Shown: positions 1 through 7,140, counted from the stretch's first letter. The stretch is DNA of 8,906 bases from Chitinivibrionia bacterium (GCA_016208665.1 JACQXT010000221.1:1-8906); one strand, 5' to 3'. Notes: generated by a model not told the origin, from the sequence alone. Translations and numbers: made by a program.

Positions 1-2431
1 CGAGGATCTTCTTGGAATCGTCGCCGTCGTACAGGCCTTGCACGGAAAGCGCCGTCTTCTGGTGTTCCCGCGAGATGATGCTGGGACCTTTCTGAACGGA
101 AAACTCGGCCAGCGACCCGAGCGTGATTTCCCGGTCGTTATTGAACCCGACGAGCATGTTTTCCAGATTGTAGAGCGTGAGCTTGTCCTGGGGAGAGAGC
201 TCCAGGCTCATCGGTATTTCATGGTCCCTGGCCTGAAACCTCCGCAGCGGCATGCCGCGGAACGTCAGGTTCATGATGCCGCCGACCATGTCGGGACTCA
301 CGCCGTACCGCGAGGCGAGTTCCCTGTTGAGCGATATCTTGATTTCGTCCCTGCCGGTCTCGATGCTGGTGCGGATATCTTGGAGCGATCCCATGATCTG
401 AAGCCGCCGCTTGACTTCCTCCGCAAGCTCGGCGAGCAGATCGATGTCCTCGCCGAACAGGGTGACCCTGACGGTCGTGGCGCCGCCGCCCCGCTCGCCT
501 TCCTCGTCGCCGAGGTGAAGTTTCACTCCCGCCATCAGCGGGAGCCGCTCGTGCATCTGCTTCCTGATCCGCTTCAGGTTCTTCTGGCCGAGGTACTTAT
601 CCTTGAAATAGATGCTCGTCGCGGCCCTGTTGTCGGCGTAGTAGCTGTACACCGTCTTGACCCCCAGCTCTTCCTTGTGCGCGAACAGGAATTCCTCGAC
701 CCTGTCGACGTATTTCTCGGTTTCCGTGTACGAGAGATTGTCGGAGAATTCGTAATTGACATATAGCGACTCGACCAGTTCGCCTTCATCCATGTCGAAT
801 CCGAGCTTGAACACCTTCGCGCCGGCGGCCGTCAGGGCGACAATCAAGAAAAGAATTGCGAATCCCGTCACGTACGGGCGTTTGATCGCCGTCCACCTCA
901 GGATCCTCAGGTACCGGTCTTGTATCCAGATCAGCGTGCCGGATTCTGCCATCGCCTTGGGTTTAAGAACCCGGGCGGTCAAAAACGGTATCAGCGTCAA
1001 CGACACGAGCAGCGAGAAGATCAAGGCCACCGATATCGTGATGCCGACCTGCGACAGGAAAGTCAGCAATCCGGTCGAATCCTGCGTGAAGATGACCGGA
1101 GCGAACACGATGACGGAGGTGAGCGTCGACGCGATGACGGCGGTGGCGACCTCCCCGCAGCCGAAGATGGTCGCGCGAACACTCTCCTCCCCTTTGCTTT
1201 GATGCCGGAAGATCGACTCCAGCACCACGATGGCGTTGTCGACGAGCATCCCGACCCCCAGCATCAATCCCATCATCGTCATCAGGTTGAGGCTTCTGCC
1301 GGAAAAATAGAGAAAACTGCACGTGCAGAGAACGGAGAACGGAATAGCTACTGCGATAATCATGGTCGTGGAGAGCCGGCGGAGGAATAGATAGAGTATC
1401 ACAATAGCAAAGATCGATCCGATCAAGCCCGATTGCTTGAGACCGTTGAGGCTGTTCAGAATCTGATCCGATTGATCCCAAAATAAGAGGACGTTGACGC
1501 CTTCGAGCGCGGGATTCGCGTTGATCTTCTTGAGGGCCTCCTTGACGTTCCGGGCCACTTCGACGGTGTTTGTACCCGTACTCTTCTTGATCTCGAACGC
1601 AATCGCCTTGTCCCGGTCAAGGTGTCTTCCGTACTCGATCTCCGGCTCTCCGTAATACACGGTTGCGATATCCTTGATCCGCAATCCTTCCCGGTTGATC
1701 GCGAGATTTTCGATCTGCTCCAGGGAGGAAAAGCTGCCGAGCGCCCTGATGTGGTACCGGTATCCCTCGCTCGTGATTTCACCGATGGACGCGGTGCTGT
1801 TGGTGCTCTGGAGGAGCGAGAAAATACTGCCGATGTCGACTCGGTGTGTCTTCAGCTTATTGAGCTCGAGATATACGATGATCTCCTTGGATTCCACACC
1901 GTTGATTTCCACCTGGCCGACACCTTCGATTCTTCGGAGCGGATTGAGCACCGCCCGCTCGAGGAGGTCGTAGCTCCCGGAGAGATCTTTCCCCTTGGCG
2001 GAGATTCGCCCTACCATGATCGGAGCGTCGTTCGTGTTGAAGGTGAATATCTGCACGCGCTCGACGTCCGACGGAAGCTCGTTCCTGATCTGATCCACCT
2101 TCTCCTTGACTTCCATCCTGAGCACGTTGACGTCGCGCCCCCAGTTGAACACGACGCCGACGAACCCCCCGTCGGACGTCGAGTTGGAAAAGATGTACCT
2201 CACGTCGCCGAGCGTTCCCATCACCTCTTCGACCGGTTTGGAGATCTTTTTCTCCACATGGGATGGCAGAGAGTTGGGATAGGGAATGAACACGCCGATA
2301 AAGGGAAAATCCATCTGGGGGAAAAACTCCAGCGGCAGCTTGTACACGGAGATACCGCCGAGAACGAGGAGGGTGACGAGGCTGATCGACACGAGGACCG
2401 GCCGCTTCACCGATAGTTCGTAGAGCTTCAT
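1..2431 (-). CDS. RND efflux permease, second of tandem pair (3' end outside window)
   Basis: This is an inner-membrane, proton-driven RND (HAE1/AcrB-like) efflux permease. It starts with ATG at 2431 (MKLYELSVKRPVLVSISLV), and 810 codons are present before the left edge. The full family length is about 1020-1060, so roughly the last 200 residues are missing. Visible parts are TM1 (about residues 9-31), the first porter domain, TM2-TM6 (about 335-487), TM7 (about 519-538) and most of the second porter domain. The TM4 signature GVGMLVDNAIVVLE carries Asp398, the expected proton-relay acid (AcrB Asp407/408 region), with Asn399 beside it. The start lies 20 bp after the last stop of the preceding permease and has a GGGAGGA Shine-Dalgarno 10 nt upstream, so the two are co-transcribed. 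The sequence differs clearly from the upstream permease, so this is not a recent duplicate. No frameshift or stop was seen in the visible part. Substrate cannot be inferred. Family call is very sure. Confidence 0.95.
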   Translation of the reverse strand, partial: MKLYELSVKRPVLVSISLVTLLVLGGISVYKLPLEFFPQMDFPFIGVFIPYPNSLPSHVEKKISKPVEEVMGTLGDVRYIFSNSTSDGGFVGVVFNWGRDVNVLRMEVKEKVDQIRNELPSDVERVQIFTFNTNDAPIMVGRISAKGKDLSGSYDLLERAVLNPLRRIEGVGQVEINGVESKEIIVYLELNKLKTHRVDIGSIFSLLQSTNSTASIGEITSEGYRYHIRALGSFSSLEQIENLAINREGLRIKDIATVYYGEPEIEYGRHLDRDKAIAFEIKKSTGTNTVEVARNVKEALKKINANPALEGVNVLLFWDQSDQILNSLNGLKQSGLIGSIFAIVILYLFLRRLSTTMIIAVAIPFSVLCTCSFLYFSGRSLNLMTMMGLMLGVGMLVDNAIVVLESIFRHQSKGEESVRATIFGCGEVATAVIASTLTSVIVFAPVIFTQDSTGLLTFLSQVGITISVALIFSLLVSLTLIPFLTARVLKPKAMAESGTLIWIQDRYLRILRWTAIKRPYVTGFAILFLIVALTAAGAKVFKLGFDMDEGELVESLYVNYEFSDNLSYTETEKYVDRVEEFLFAHKEELGVKTVYSYYADNRAATSIYFKDKYLGQKNLKRIRKQMHERLPLMAGVKLHLGDEEGERGGGATTVRVTLFGEDIDLLAELAEEVKRRLQIMGSLQDIRTSIETGRDEIKISLNRELASRYGVSPDMVGGIMNLTFRGMPLRRFQARDHEIPMSLELSPQDKLTLYNLENMLVGFNNDREITLGSLAEFSVQKGPSIISREHQKTALSVQGLYDGDDSKKIL

Positions 2432-2451
2432 GGAGACCCGTCCTCCCGCAT
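2432..2451 (-). promoter_or_regulatory. Ribosome binding site and spacer between the two RND genes
   Basis: The 20-nt spacer on the minus strand reads ATGCGGGAGGACGGGTCTCC. It contains GGGAGGA, a strong Shine-Dalgarno match, and sits directly before ATG at 2431. If the TAG at 2452-2454 were read through, the frame would end at a TGA that overlaps this ATG as ATGA. There is no room for a terminator or promoter, so the second permease depends on upstream transcription. Confidence 0.7.
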
Positions 2452-2709
2452 CTATCGTCTCCCCCGGTCCATAACCATGTACATGGCGGGGATGACCAGA
2501 AGGGTGAGAAATGTCGCGCACGAGAGCCCGCCGATGACCGCCAGGGCCATGGGAGCGCGTATCTCGGCGCCCTCGCCCAGGCCGAGGGCCATGGGCAGGA
2601 GTCCGAGCACCGTCGTCAGGGTCGTCATCAAGAGCGGGCGAAGCCGCACCCTCCCGGCTTCCCTGACGGCATCGAGCTTGCCGCCGCCCCGCCTGCGGAG
2701 CGTATTGAC
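2452..2709 (-). pseudogene. 3' remainder of the first RND permease (TM11-TM12), separated by an in-frame TAG
   Basis: These 85 codons plus a TAG stop (2452-2454) continue in exactly the same frame as the 979-codon part upstream. They encode the expected C-terminus of an RND permease: the amphipathic segment after TM10 (VNTLRRRGG), the conserved [20 protein letters not shown] (AcrB equivalent [20 protein letters not shown]), then the last helix ending [11 protein letters not shown]. The alignment with AcrB-type proteins is collinear, with no insertion or deletion, so the only lesion is the one stop codon. No decay is visible after it, pointing to a recent mutation, a sequence error or readthrough. 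An internal ATG at 2647-2649 (MRLRPLLM) could start a 65-residue two-helix peptide, but I see no reason to think it is a separate gene. Confidence 0.85.
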
Positions 2710-2712
2710 CTA
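2710..2712 (-). other. In-frame amber (TAG) codon inside the RND permease gene
   Basis: The minus strand reads GTG CTC GTC GAC TAG GTC AAT ACG, that is VLVD-stop-VNT. Homologous HAE1 permeases usually read VDY(I/V)N here, and AcrB has EF. A single change from TAC (Tyr) would give this TAG. It falls at the cytoplasmic end of TM10, so termination would remove TM11 and TM12. TAG also ends the adaptor gene (5746-5748) and this permease itself (2452-2454), so TAG probably works as a normal stop here. Confidence 0.9.
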
Positions 2713-5649
2713 GTCGACGAGCACGATCGCGTTGTTGACCACGATGCCGCACAGCAGGATGACGCCGATCAGCACCACGACGCTGACGGTATTGCCGGTC
2801 AGGAGGAGTATCCACACGACTCCGATGAGCCCCATCGGCACCGTAAAGAGAATGATGAAGGGATGGATGAAGGATTCGAATTGGGACGCCATGACGAGAT
2901 AGACGAGGAATACCGCCAGGACGAGGGCGAACACAAGATTGCGGAACGAGCGCATGAGCTCCTCGTTCTGGCCTCCGAGCTCCACCGTGACGCCGCTCGG
3001 GAACCGCATCTTCGCGAGCGCGCTCGTTATATCTTCGGTGACGGAGCTCAGGTCCCTTCCCGATATATTGCCCGACACGACGGCCGCCCGCTGCTGGGAT
3101 ATTCTGGTGATCTGGTTGAGGCCGCTGCCCGGCTCCACGCTGGCCACGGAGCCGAGAAAAATCGGGCTGCCGTCCCGCTCGCCCACGACGAGCGCCTTGA
3201 TCATATCCGCATCGTCGGCGCGCCAGGCGGCGGTTCTCACCCTGATATCCACCTCGCGCTCCATTTCCCTGAGCTTCGTCGGCACGTCGCCGTATACCTT
3301 GTTTTTCAGGATGTTCGACACCGTCTCGAGCTGCAGGCCGAGAGACGCAAGCCGGTCGCGGTCGAAGACGACGTTCAATTCCGGGCTGCCGATCTCCATC
3401 GTCGTTTTGACGTCCTTGATGCCGGGCACGCCTTCCACGGCGCGCATGACGCGGTCGGACGCCTCCTTCAACTCGTCGAGATTGTAACCGAATACATTGA
3501 CTTCGATCGGCGTCTGGAACGAGAAATACATGGGGCGCGCAAACTTGAACGTCATCCCTTCGATCGCCGCGAATTCTCTTCTCAGTTCTTCGATGAGGCG
3601 CGCTTCGCTCTTCTTGTCGTTCCTGTTCTTCAGCACGATATTGATCTGGCCGATATTCGTGTCCTTGCTCTTGACGTTGCTGCCCTGCCGGGTGGCCGTG
3701 CCGACCGATGAATAGTATGTCGCAATCCCCTGCCTCGAGCGGATGATGTCTTCCATTTCCCTGATCTTCGAATCCGTCGCGGAGAGCGCGCTGCCCTCGG
3801 GAAGCTGTATATTGAAACTGAAATCGCCCTGCGAGAACTGCGGTATGAGCTCGCTGCCCAGGAGGCGTCCCAGCGCGATGGTGAAGCAGAAGAACAACAA
3901 CATGGAGAGCAGGAATGCCCTCCGGTGCGCCAGGGCCCACTCGAGCGCCGACAGATATCGGCGCTCCATCGTCCGGTAGCCTCTGTCGAAGAGCGAGAGA
4001 AAGGGTCGAGCGGCCTTCGAGGCGATGGCGCCGCAAGACCGGTTCAGCCTCCTCAGGACCTTCAGAACGCGCAGTGGAACGGTCTGAAACAAGACACGTC
4101 CGAGCGCGCCTATGCCGCGGATCATCCGCCGTTTGGATTCGGACAGGCGCGCACTCGCCTCCGGAACGTCCTCTCGAAATCCGCGTTGTCCGGCCTGCAG
4201 CGCGGAAATCATCGGAATCAACATCAGGGCGACCATGAGCGACGCCATGAGCGACACCGACACCGTGAGCGCCTGATCCTTGAAAATCTGTCCGGCCATG
4301 CCTTCCACGAATACGATGGGAAGAAACACAGCCACCGTTGTGAGCGTCGAGGCGATGACCGCCCGGCCGACCTCGCCGGCGCCGGCCAGAGCGGCTTCCG
4401 CGCGGTCCTTTCCGGAATCCTTGAACCGGGAAATGCTCTCCAGCACGACGATCGAGTTGTCCACCAGCATGCCGACGCCCAGGGCGAGTCCCCCGAGAGA
4501 CATCAGGTTCAGGGAAACGCCGAATTGGCGCATGAGCATGAAGGCGACCATCACGGAAATGGGAATGGACAGCCCGATGAGCAGCGTGCTCCGCAGGTCT
4601 CGGAGAAACAGGAACAGAACGATGACGGCGAGAATCGCTCCGAGCACCGCATTGGACTGGACTTCTCCGATGGCCTGTTCGATGAATTGCGACTGGTCGA
4701 ACAGGATCTCGACCTTGATATCCTCGGGAAGCTGTTTCCGCAGGCCGCGCAGACGGTTCTGTATCGCTTTCGCGACTTCGACGGTGTTGGCGTCCCCTTC
4801 CTTGTAGATCGCCACCTCAACGGCCTCGCTGCCGTTGAGCCTGGTAATGATTTCGCGCTCCCGGTATCCTCTGTCGATCGAGCCCAGATCCGCGAGCACG
4901 ATCTTCCTGCCGGTATTCTCCTGGATGATCGTGGCTCGAACGTCGTCGACATTCTTGAACTCGTTCTCGGTCCGCAGAAGAAACTCCGAGCCTCGATCGC
5001 GAAGCCTGCCGCCGGACTGGTTCACGTTGTCCTGCGAGAGGCGGCGGCCGACGAGCTCGATGGGAACGCCGAAGAGGGCGAGTCTCTTTTCGTCCAGCTC
5101 CACGTGGATTTCTTCCTCGAGTCCTCCCAGAATTTTCGCGCTCGCGACTCCCTCGAGCGATTCGAGGTCCTTTTTTATAATGCGGTCCGCCAGATTCCTC
5201 AGGCGCACGAGATTGTCGATGCCGTACACGCCGATCCGGATGATGGGATCGAGCGACGGGTCGTAGCGGAGAATGACCGGAGGCTCGCATTCCTTGGGAA
5301 GTTGGATCAGATCGATCTTCTCCCTCACATCCAGAGCGGCATAATCCATGGGGGTCTTCCAGGCGAATTCCAGGGTGATTTCCGAAAGGCCCGGCTTCGA
5401 GACCGAACGCACGTGGCGCAGCCCGGGAACCACGCCGACGGCCTCCTCGAGCGGGCGAGTCACGAAGTTCTCAACCTCCATCGGCGCGGCGTCGGGATAT
5501 TCCGTTTGCACGGTGAGGGTGGGATAGGAAATATCCGGCAGGAGTTTCAGCCGCAGGCGGTCGAGCGAAACCAGGCCGAATACGATGGCCGAAAGGAAGA
5601 TCATGATAATCGTAACCGGCCGGTTGATGGAGAATCGTATTATATCCAC
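2710..5649 (-). CDS. RND efflux permease, first of tandem pair, ended early by TAG at codon 980
   Basis: This is an AcrB/HAE1-type RND permease of the inner membrane, expected to export drugs, lipophilic compounds or lipid-like substrates using the proton gradient. The start is GTG at 5649 (read as MDIIRFSINRPVTIIMIFLS), chosen because it gives the classic N-terminus and has AGAGAGGA 8 nt upstream. TM1 spans about residues 10-31, the first porter domain 32-330 and TM2-TM6 335-485. TM4 carries GVGMLVDNSIVVLE with Asp397. TM7 lies at about 578-597, followed by the second porter domain and TM8-TM10. TM10 ends NNAIVLVD, with Asn where AcrB has the relay Lys940. The loop between TM6 and TM7 (about 485-576) is some 55-60 residues longer than in the downstream permease and is basic. 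With the 85 codons after the stop the protein would be 1065 aa. As written it lacks TM11-TM12 and is probably inactive. It lies 96 nt downstream of its adaptor gene. Confidence 0.93.
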   Translation of the reverse strand: MDIIRFSINRPVTIIMIFLSAIVFGLVSLDRLRLKLLPDISYPTLTVQTEYPDAAPMEVENFVTRPLEEAVGVVPGLRHVRSVSKPGLSEITLEFAWKTPMDYAALDVREKIDLIQLPKECEPPVILRYDPSLDPIIRIGVYGIDNLVRLRNLADRIIKKDLESLEGVASAKILGGLEEEIHVELDEKRLALFGVPIELVGRRLSQDNVNQSGGRLRDRGSEFLLRTENEFKNVDDVRATIIQENTGRKIVLADLGSIDRGYREREIITRLNGSEAVEVAIYKEGDANTVEVAKAIQNRLRGLRKQLPEDIKVEILFDQSQFIEQAIGEVQSNAVLGAILAVIVLFLFLRDLRSTLLIGLSIPISVMVAFMLMRQFGVSLNLMSLGGLALGVGMLVDNSIVVLESISRFKDSGKDRAEAALAGAGEVGRAVIASTLTTVAVFLPIVFVEGMAGQIFKDQALTVSVSLMASLMVALMLIPMISALQAGQRGFREDVPEASARLSESKRRMIRGIGALGRVLFQTVPLRVLKVLRRLNRSCGAIASKAARPFLSLFDRGYRTMERRYLSALEWALAHRRAFLLSMLLFFCFTIALGRLLGSELIPQFSQGDFSFNIQLPEGSALSATDSKIREMEDIIRSRQGIATYYSSVGTATRQGSNVKSKDTNIGQINIVLKNRNDKKSEARLIEELRREFAAIEGMTFKFARPMYFSFQTPIEVNVFGYNLDELKEASDRVMRAVEGVPGIKDVKTTMEIGSPELNVVFDRDRLASLGLQLETVSNILKNKVYGDVPTKLREMEREVDIRVRTAAWRADDADMIKALVVGERDGSPIFLGSVASVEPGSGLNQITRISQQRAAVVSGNISGRDLSSVTEDITSALAKMRFPSGVTVELGGQNEELMRSFRNLVFALVLAVFLVYLVMASQFESFIHPFIILFTVPMGLIGVVWILLLTGNTVSVVVLIGVILLCGIVVNNAIVLVD

Positions 5650-5745
5650 GGCAAGTATCCTCTCTTCACTTCGCTGCCTTGGGAATCACTCGATATCGCA
5701 GCGCGCGGCCGAACGCTCGGGGCCGGATGCCCGTGCGTTTCGGCG
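5650..5745 (-). other. Adaptor-RND intergenic spacer with Shine-Dalgarno for the GTG start
   Basis: This 96-nt spacer lies between the adaptor stop and the RND start. AGAGAGGA at 5658-5665 (minus strand) is the ribosome binding site that supports the GTG at 5649. A 6-bp inverted repeat (CGCTGC 5672-5677, GCAGCG 5698-5703, 20-nt loop) could form a weak hairpin. There is no U-run after it, so I do not call a terminator. The genes are most simply read as one operon. Confidence 0.5.
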
Positions 5746-6954
5746 CTACCGCTCGGCATGCGTCGCGCTGTCGGGCTTCGCGACGACTGCCTCCGCGCCG
5801 GCCGGAAGTATCCGTATCTTCGACCCCGTTTTCAACGCTCCCTGTCCCACCACGACGACGCTGTCCGCGGGTTCCAATCCCGACAGCACCTCCGCGTAGC
5901 TTTCGTCCTGATATCCGACTGAAACGGCTTTCTTGCGCACCGTGTCCGCTTCCGCGATGTAGACAAACAGGTCCCCCGCATCCGCAACCAGCCCGCGGCG
6001 GGGAATGCTCAGGCATTGATCGTGCGTATCGGTAACGATCTTGATCCTCATGAAACTGCCCGGCATGCCTTCGCTTTCCACCTCCGCGGTCACTTTCACG
6101 GTGCCCGTTCTGTCGTCGACCTGAGGCGCGCACCGCACGATCTTCCCCGGGTATGTGCGGCCGGGATCGTTGTCCGGGGACAGATACACGGCCTGGCCTT
6201 CATGAATGGCGGCGATTTCGTTTTCCGGCAGGAACATGGTGACGAGGAGCGGAGAAACATCCGCGATCTGGAACAGCTTCATTCCGGCCGCGACGTTTTC
6301 CCCCTCGTCGACGAAACGCTGCGTGATGACGCCGTTGAACGGCGCGCGTATCTTCGTGTATTCGTACTTGAGGCGGGCCGCCTCGTAGCGATTTCCGGCC
6401 AGTTCGCAGCGATACTTCACATCCGAATATTCTTTATCGCTGATCAGCTTCTGCTCGTGCATCGTGACGATTCGCCGGTGCTCCTGCTCTTCCTTCTCCA
6501 TGTTGATCCTTGCTTCTTCGAAGGAGATTCTTTGTTCCTCGTCCTCGATCTGGCACAGGAGCTGTCCCGACGCCACCTTGCTCCCCTCTTCAATGAACAG
6601 CTTGGTTATATCCCCCGATGATTTCGTGATGATGTCGACTTCCCGCTCGCGCTCGAGCGTCGCCGTCGTATGATAGAACGAGGATATTCTCCTGAACGCA
6701 GCTGTCGAGATTTCGACCGGAACCGGCTCAGGCTCCTTCTTGTCTTTCTTGTCCTTCTTGCCCTTCTTATCCTTTCCGTGGCTCGCATCCGCTGCGGCCT
6801 TCTTCGCCTCCACGGATACGCTGTCGCCGAGGGAATCGGCGGCCGAAGCCGATCCCTTGTGATTGCTCCATTTCCTCACACCGTATCCGGCTGACAGCGC
6901 TATAACCGCCACCCCCGCCGCCAGCATCAGCATCATCCGGACCTTTCTTTTCAT
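5746..6954 (-). CDS. RND efflux membrane-fusion (periplasmic adaptor) protein
   Basis: This HlyD/AcrA-family adaptor links an RND permease to an outer-membrane channel. It has 402 aa, normal for the family. The ATG at 6954 has AAAGGA 8 nt upstream. Residues 1-25 form an N-terminal membrane anchor or uncleaved signal (MKRKVRMMLMLAAGVAVIAL). I see no lipobox Cys. Residues 31-80 are a charged linker with a Lys-rich tract (61-73) followed by Pro/Glu. The two halves of the biotinyl-lipoyl domain are at about 107-139 (DITKLFIEEGSKVASGQLL) and 203-233 (RAPFNGVITQRFVDEGENV), flanking an alpha-helical hairpin at about 140-200. A beta-barrel follows (234-305), then the membrane-proximal domain (306-385, LSIPRRGLV then VSVGYQD) and a short tail. 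The hairpin is short, roughly 60 residues. It is the first gene of the minus-strand operon and probably serves both downstream permeases. It ends with TAG. Confidence 0.95.
   Translation of the reverse strand: MKRKVRMMLMLAAGVAVIALSAGYGVRKWSNHKGSASAADSLGDSVSVEAKKAAADASHGKDKKGKKDKKDKKEPEPVPVEISTAAFRRISSFYHTTATLEREREVDIITKSSGDITKLFIEEGSKVASGQLLCQIEDEEQRISFEEARINMEKEEQEHRRIVTMHEQKLISDKEYSDVKYRCELAGNRYEAARLKYEYTKIRAPFNGVITQRFVDEGENVAAGMKLFQIADVSPLLVTMFLPENEIAAIHEGQAVYLSPDNDPGRTYPGKIVRCAPQVDDRTGTVKVTAEVESEGMPGSFMRIKIVTDTHDQCLSIPRRGLVADAGDLFVYIAEADTVRKKAVSVGYQDESYAEVLSGLEPADSVVVVGQGALKTGSKIRILPAGAEAVVAKPDSATHAER
6736..6774 (-). repeat. Lys-rich low-complexity tract in the adaptor linker
   Basis: Codons 61-73 of the adaptor encode KDKKGKKDKKDKK, an imperfect repeat of a KDKK/GKK unit. 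At DNA level it is built from AAG-rich, near-identical triplet blocks. It follows the membrane anchor and would sit in the periplasm just outside the inner membrane. Such tracts can expand or contract by replication slippage. Its role is unknown. Confidence 0.7.
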
Positions 6955-7014
6955 GGTATGTTCCTTTGGTAAAAGATGGTATGCAAGCAGTTACGAAAAT
7001 CCCCCGGCAAAGTT

Positions 7015-7031
7015 GCACCGAAGTTCGGCGC
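7015..7031. promoter_or_regulatory. Imperfect palindrome, possible operator or 5'-UTR hairpin
   Basis: The sequence GCACCGAAGTTCGGCGC has a perfect 11-bp core (CCGAA-G-TTCGG, 7018-7028) extended to 17 bp with one mismatched pair. It lies about 60 bp upstream of the adaptor start, inside its probable leader. Efflux operons are often controlled by TetR- or MarR-type repressors that bind such dyads, but no regulator gene is in the window. Assignment is inference. Confidence 0.3.
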
Positions 7032-7044
7032 AAGATCATGCGAA

Positions 7045-7065
7045 ATAGCGAATGTCCGCCGCTAT
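7045..7065. promoter_or_regulatory. Inverted repeat ATAGCG-9-CGCTAT, possible operator
   Basis: Perfect 6-bp arms (7045-7050 and 7060-7065) are separated by 9 nt. The repeat overlaps the expected transcription start of the weak leftward promoter (its -10 at 7074-7079), a position where a repressor would block the efflux operon. The arms are short enough to occur by chance. Confidence 0.28.
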
Positions 7066-7073
7066 GATGTCCT

Positions 7074-7103
7074 ATACTACGCCGAATGATCGAGAAAATT
7101 CAA
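7074..7103 (-). promoter_or_regulatory. Weak leftward sigma70-like promoter candidate for the efflux operon
   Basis: On the minus strand TTGAAT (7098-7103) and TAGTAT (7074-7079) are 18 nt apart, each matching four of six consensus bases. Transcription would start near 7066 and give a leader of about 110 nt that includes both dyads. The match is weak, and this phylum may not use an E. coli-type consensus. Confidence 0.22.
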
Positions 7104-7110
7104 TAAACCG

Positions 7111-7140
7111 TTGCCAATAAAGGGGGAAAACATGTATTGT
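7111..7140 (+). promoter_or_regulatory. Rightward sigma70-like promoter candidate for rhomboid-MATE
   Basis: TTGCCA (7111-7116, five of six consensus bases) and TATTGT (7135-7140, four of six) are 18 nt apart, in a locally AT-rich stretch. Transcription would start near 7147. That leaves a short leader containing the strong ribosome site AAGGAGA (7154-7160), 7 nt before the rhomboid ATG. Confidence 0.4.

Noticed and set aside
38..2416. Plus-strand open frames at 38-766 and 1622-2416 opposite the second RND permease.
   Set aside because: The minus strand reads as an unbroken RND permease. These are mirror frames with charged, motif-free translations.
2452..2649. A separate small membrane protein of 65 aa starting at the internal ATG 2647-2649.
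   Set aside because: It is the in-frame end of the RND permease and aligns to its last two helices; there is no independent evidence for initiation there.
2710..2712. A recoding site for pyrrolysine in the permease.
   Set aside because: Pyrrolysine is known from methylamine methyltransferases, and an RND pump has no known need for it. The position normally holds Tyr, so a nonsense change or error is simpler. Kept only as part of a wider TAG question.
5672..5703. Inverted repeat CGCTGC/GCAGCG as a terminator or attenuator between the adaptor and the RND gene.
   Set aside because: The arms are only 6 bp with a 20-nt loop and no following U-run; such a repeat is expected by chance in 100 nt.
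3925..5922. A long plus-strand open frame of 665 codons opposite the first RND permease.
   Set aside because: It is antisense to a clearly recognised permease. The translation is rich in His, Arg, Asp and Gln with no fold or motif, typical of a shadow frame in GC-rich DNA, and it has no ribosome site or neighbour logic.
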